Assembly (NCBI GenBank): GCA_036406595.1
Contig: DASXAR010000014.1
Location: forward strand, 1-58,554
Source of the DNA: VRUE01 sp036406595
Lineage (GTDB): Bacteria > Actinomycetota > Thermoleophilia > Solirubrobacterales > 70-9
Length of the DNA: 58,554 nt
Direction of reading: 5' to 3'
The notes beneath the pieces were generated by a model that saw only the letters and a program-made list of their open reading frames with translations, ran no database searches and was not told the origin of the DNA. The number at the start of each line of letters is the position of its first letter. Position 1 is the first letter of the stretch. Both the position numbers and the translations under genes were made by a program. This document shows positions 58,338 to 58,554 of this stretch, piece by piece.

Positions 58338-58554
58338 CTATTCCACCCGGGCCTCGGCGGCGGCCTCGGGCCACGCCTCCGCCTCGCGCCTCACCCGTCG
58401 CCGCGACCAGCCCAGCTCGGTTCCCATCGCCTCGGCCACCGGCCGAACCGCCGCGGCGCTCTCGAGCAGGGGGGCGGCCAGGATGCCGAGCCGGGTTCGC
58501 CGCAGCAACACGTCCGCGACGCTGCGGGCCTGCTCGAGCCGCGCCGCGATCGCC
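58338..58554 (-). CDS. glpD: Glycerol-3-phosphate dehydrogenase GlpD, C-terminal fragment
   Basis: Only the last 71 codons are inside the window (TAG at 58338-58340). The translation contains SVADVLLRRTRLGILAA, VRPVAEAMGTELGWSRRRVRREAEAW, which is the C-terminal cap domain of aerobic FAD-dependent GlpD (consensus DVLxRRTRLG and LGWD). Function: oxidation of glycerol-3-phosphate to DHAP at the membrane. The catalytic domain lies outside. A 175-bp gap separates it from the Rho-like gene; I see no terminator with a U-run in it. Confidence 0.8.
   Translation of the reverse strand, partial: AIAARLEQARSVADVLLRRTRLGILAAPLLESAAAVRPVAEAMGTELGWSRRRVRREAEAWPEAAAEARVE

Noticed and set aside
58180..58374. 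64-codon ORF between the Rho-like gene and glpD
   Set aside because: Overlaps the glpD end and the Rho-like promoter; Gly/Arg/Pro-rich with no motif.

Overview
The window is about 70% GC, densely coded, and its genes overlap mostly by 4 bp (ATGA or GTGA). It looks like a chromosomal segment of an actinomycete. Pointers are: no ftsA beside ftsZ, a DNPR-type (meso-diaminopimelate) MurE, actinobacterial Ku and LigD-polymerase proteins, an ECF sigma factor paired with a TM/beta-propeller partner, and TANNNT promoters that often abut the start codon. The gene set suggests Thermoleophilia (Solirubrobacterales-like). That placement is inference; no rRNA gene is present to test it.

Layout. 1-4739 (minus): priA-def-fmt-rsmB, i.e. 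replication restart plus N-formyl and rRNA modification functions. 4792-6591 (plus): a PH-domain membrane protein and a saccharopine-dehydrogenase-like oxidoreductase. 6614-15275 (minus): the aromatic block aroH, hisC, aroF, tyrA, aroA, continuing into cmk, der and metK. A 31-codon leader ORF ending in Phe-Tyr-Tyr-Trp-Arg-Phe-Ile lies just upstream of aroF and is the strongest regulatory discovery here. 15363-20459: yjbQ (plus), then rluB, scpB, scpA, trpS and an MFS exporter (minus). 20562-24258 (plus): a four-gene unit of membrane-anchored exported protein, M14 peptidase, ECF sigma factor and beta-propeller presumed anti-sigma. 24259-28239: FetAB-like ABC exporter (minus), Ku plus LigD polymerase (plus), and a GNAT protein (minus).

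28239-32614 (minus) is a complete glycine-cleavage operon gcvT-H-PA-PB. It lies directly downstream of ftsZ and is separated from it by a strongly folded intergenic element. 32751-48865 (minus) is the dcw cluster: mraZ, rsmH, ftsL, ftsI, murE, murF, mraY, then an oppositely oriented type IV pilin gene, then murD, ftsW, murG, murC, murB, ftsQ and ftsZ. The mraZ promoter overlaps three TGGGG-type MraZ boxes at 10-bp period, and ftsZ has its own near-consensus promoter.

49056-56766: a two-TM protein (plus); an operon (minus) DUF192-response regulator-histidine kinase-CpaB-CpaF-TadB-TadC, i.e. a Tad secretion core fused to a two-component system; a PfkB kinase (plus); and a CpsB-like PHP phosphatase (minus). 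56809-58554: an unknown acidic protein behind a short upstream ORF (plus), a degenerate Rho-like protein that has lost its ATP-binding residues (minus), and the 3' end of glpD (minus).

Most genes are housekeeping. The points most worth following are the aromatic leader peptide, the pseudo-Rho, the sigma/propeller/peptidase unit, the TCS-Tad operon, a FtsQ that seems to lack its POTRA domain, large intergenic hairpins, and a short dispersed repeat that sits at gene junctions.
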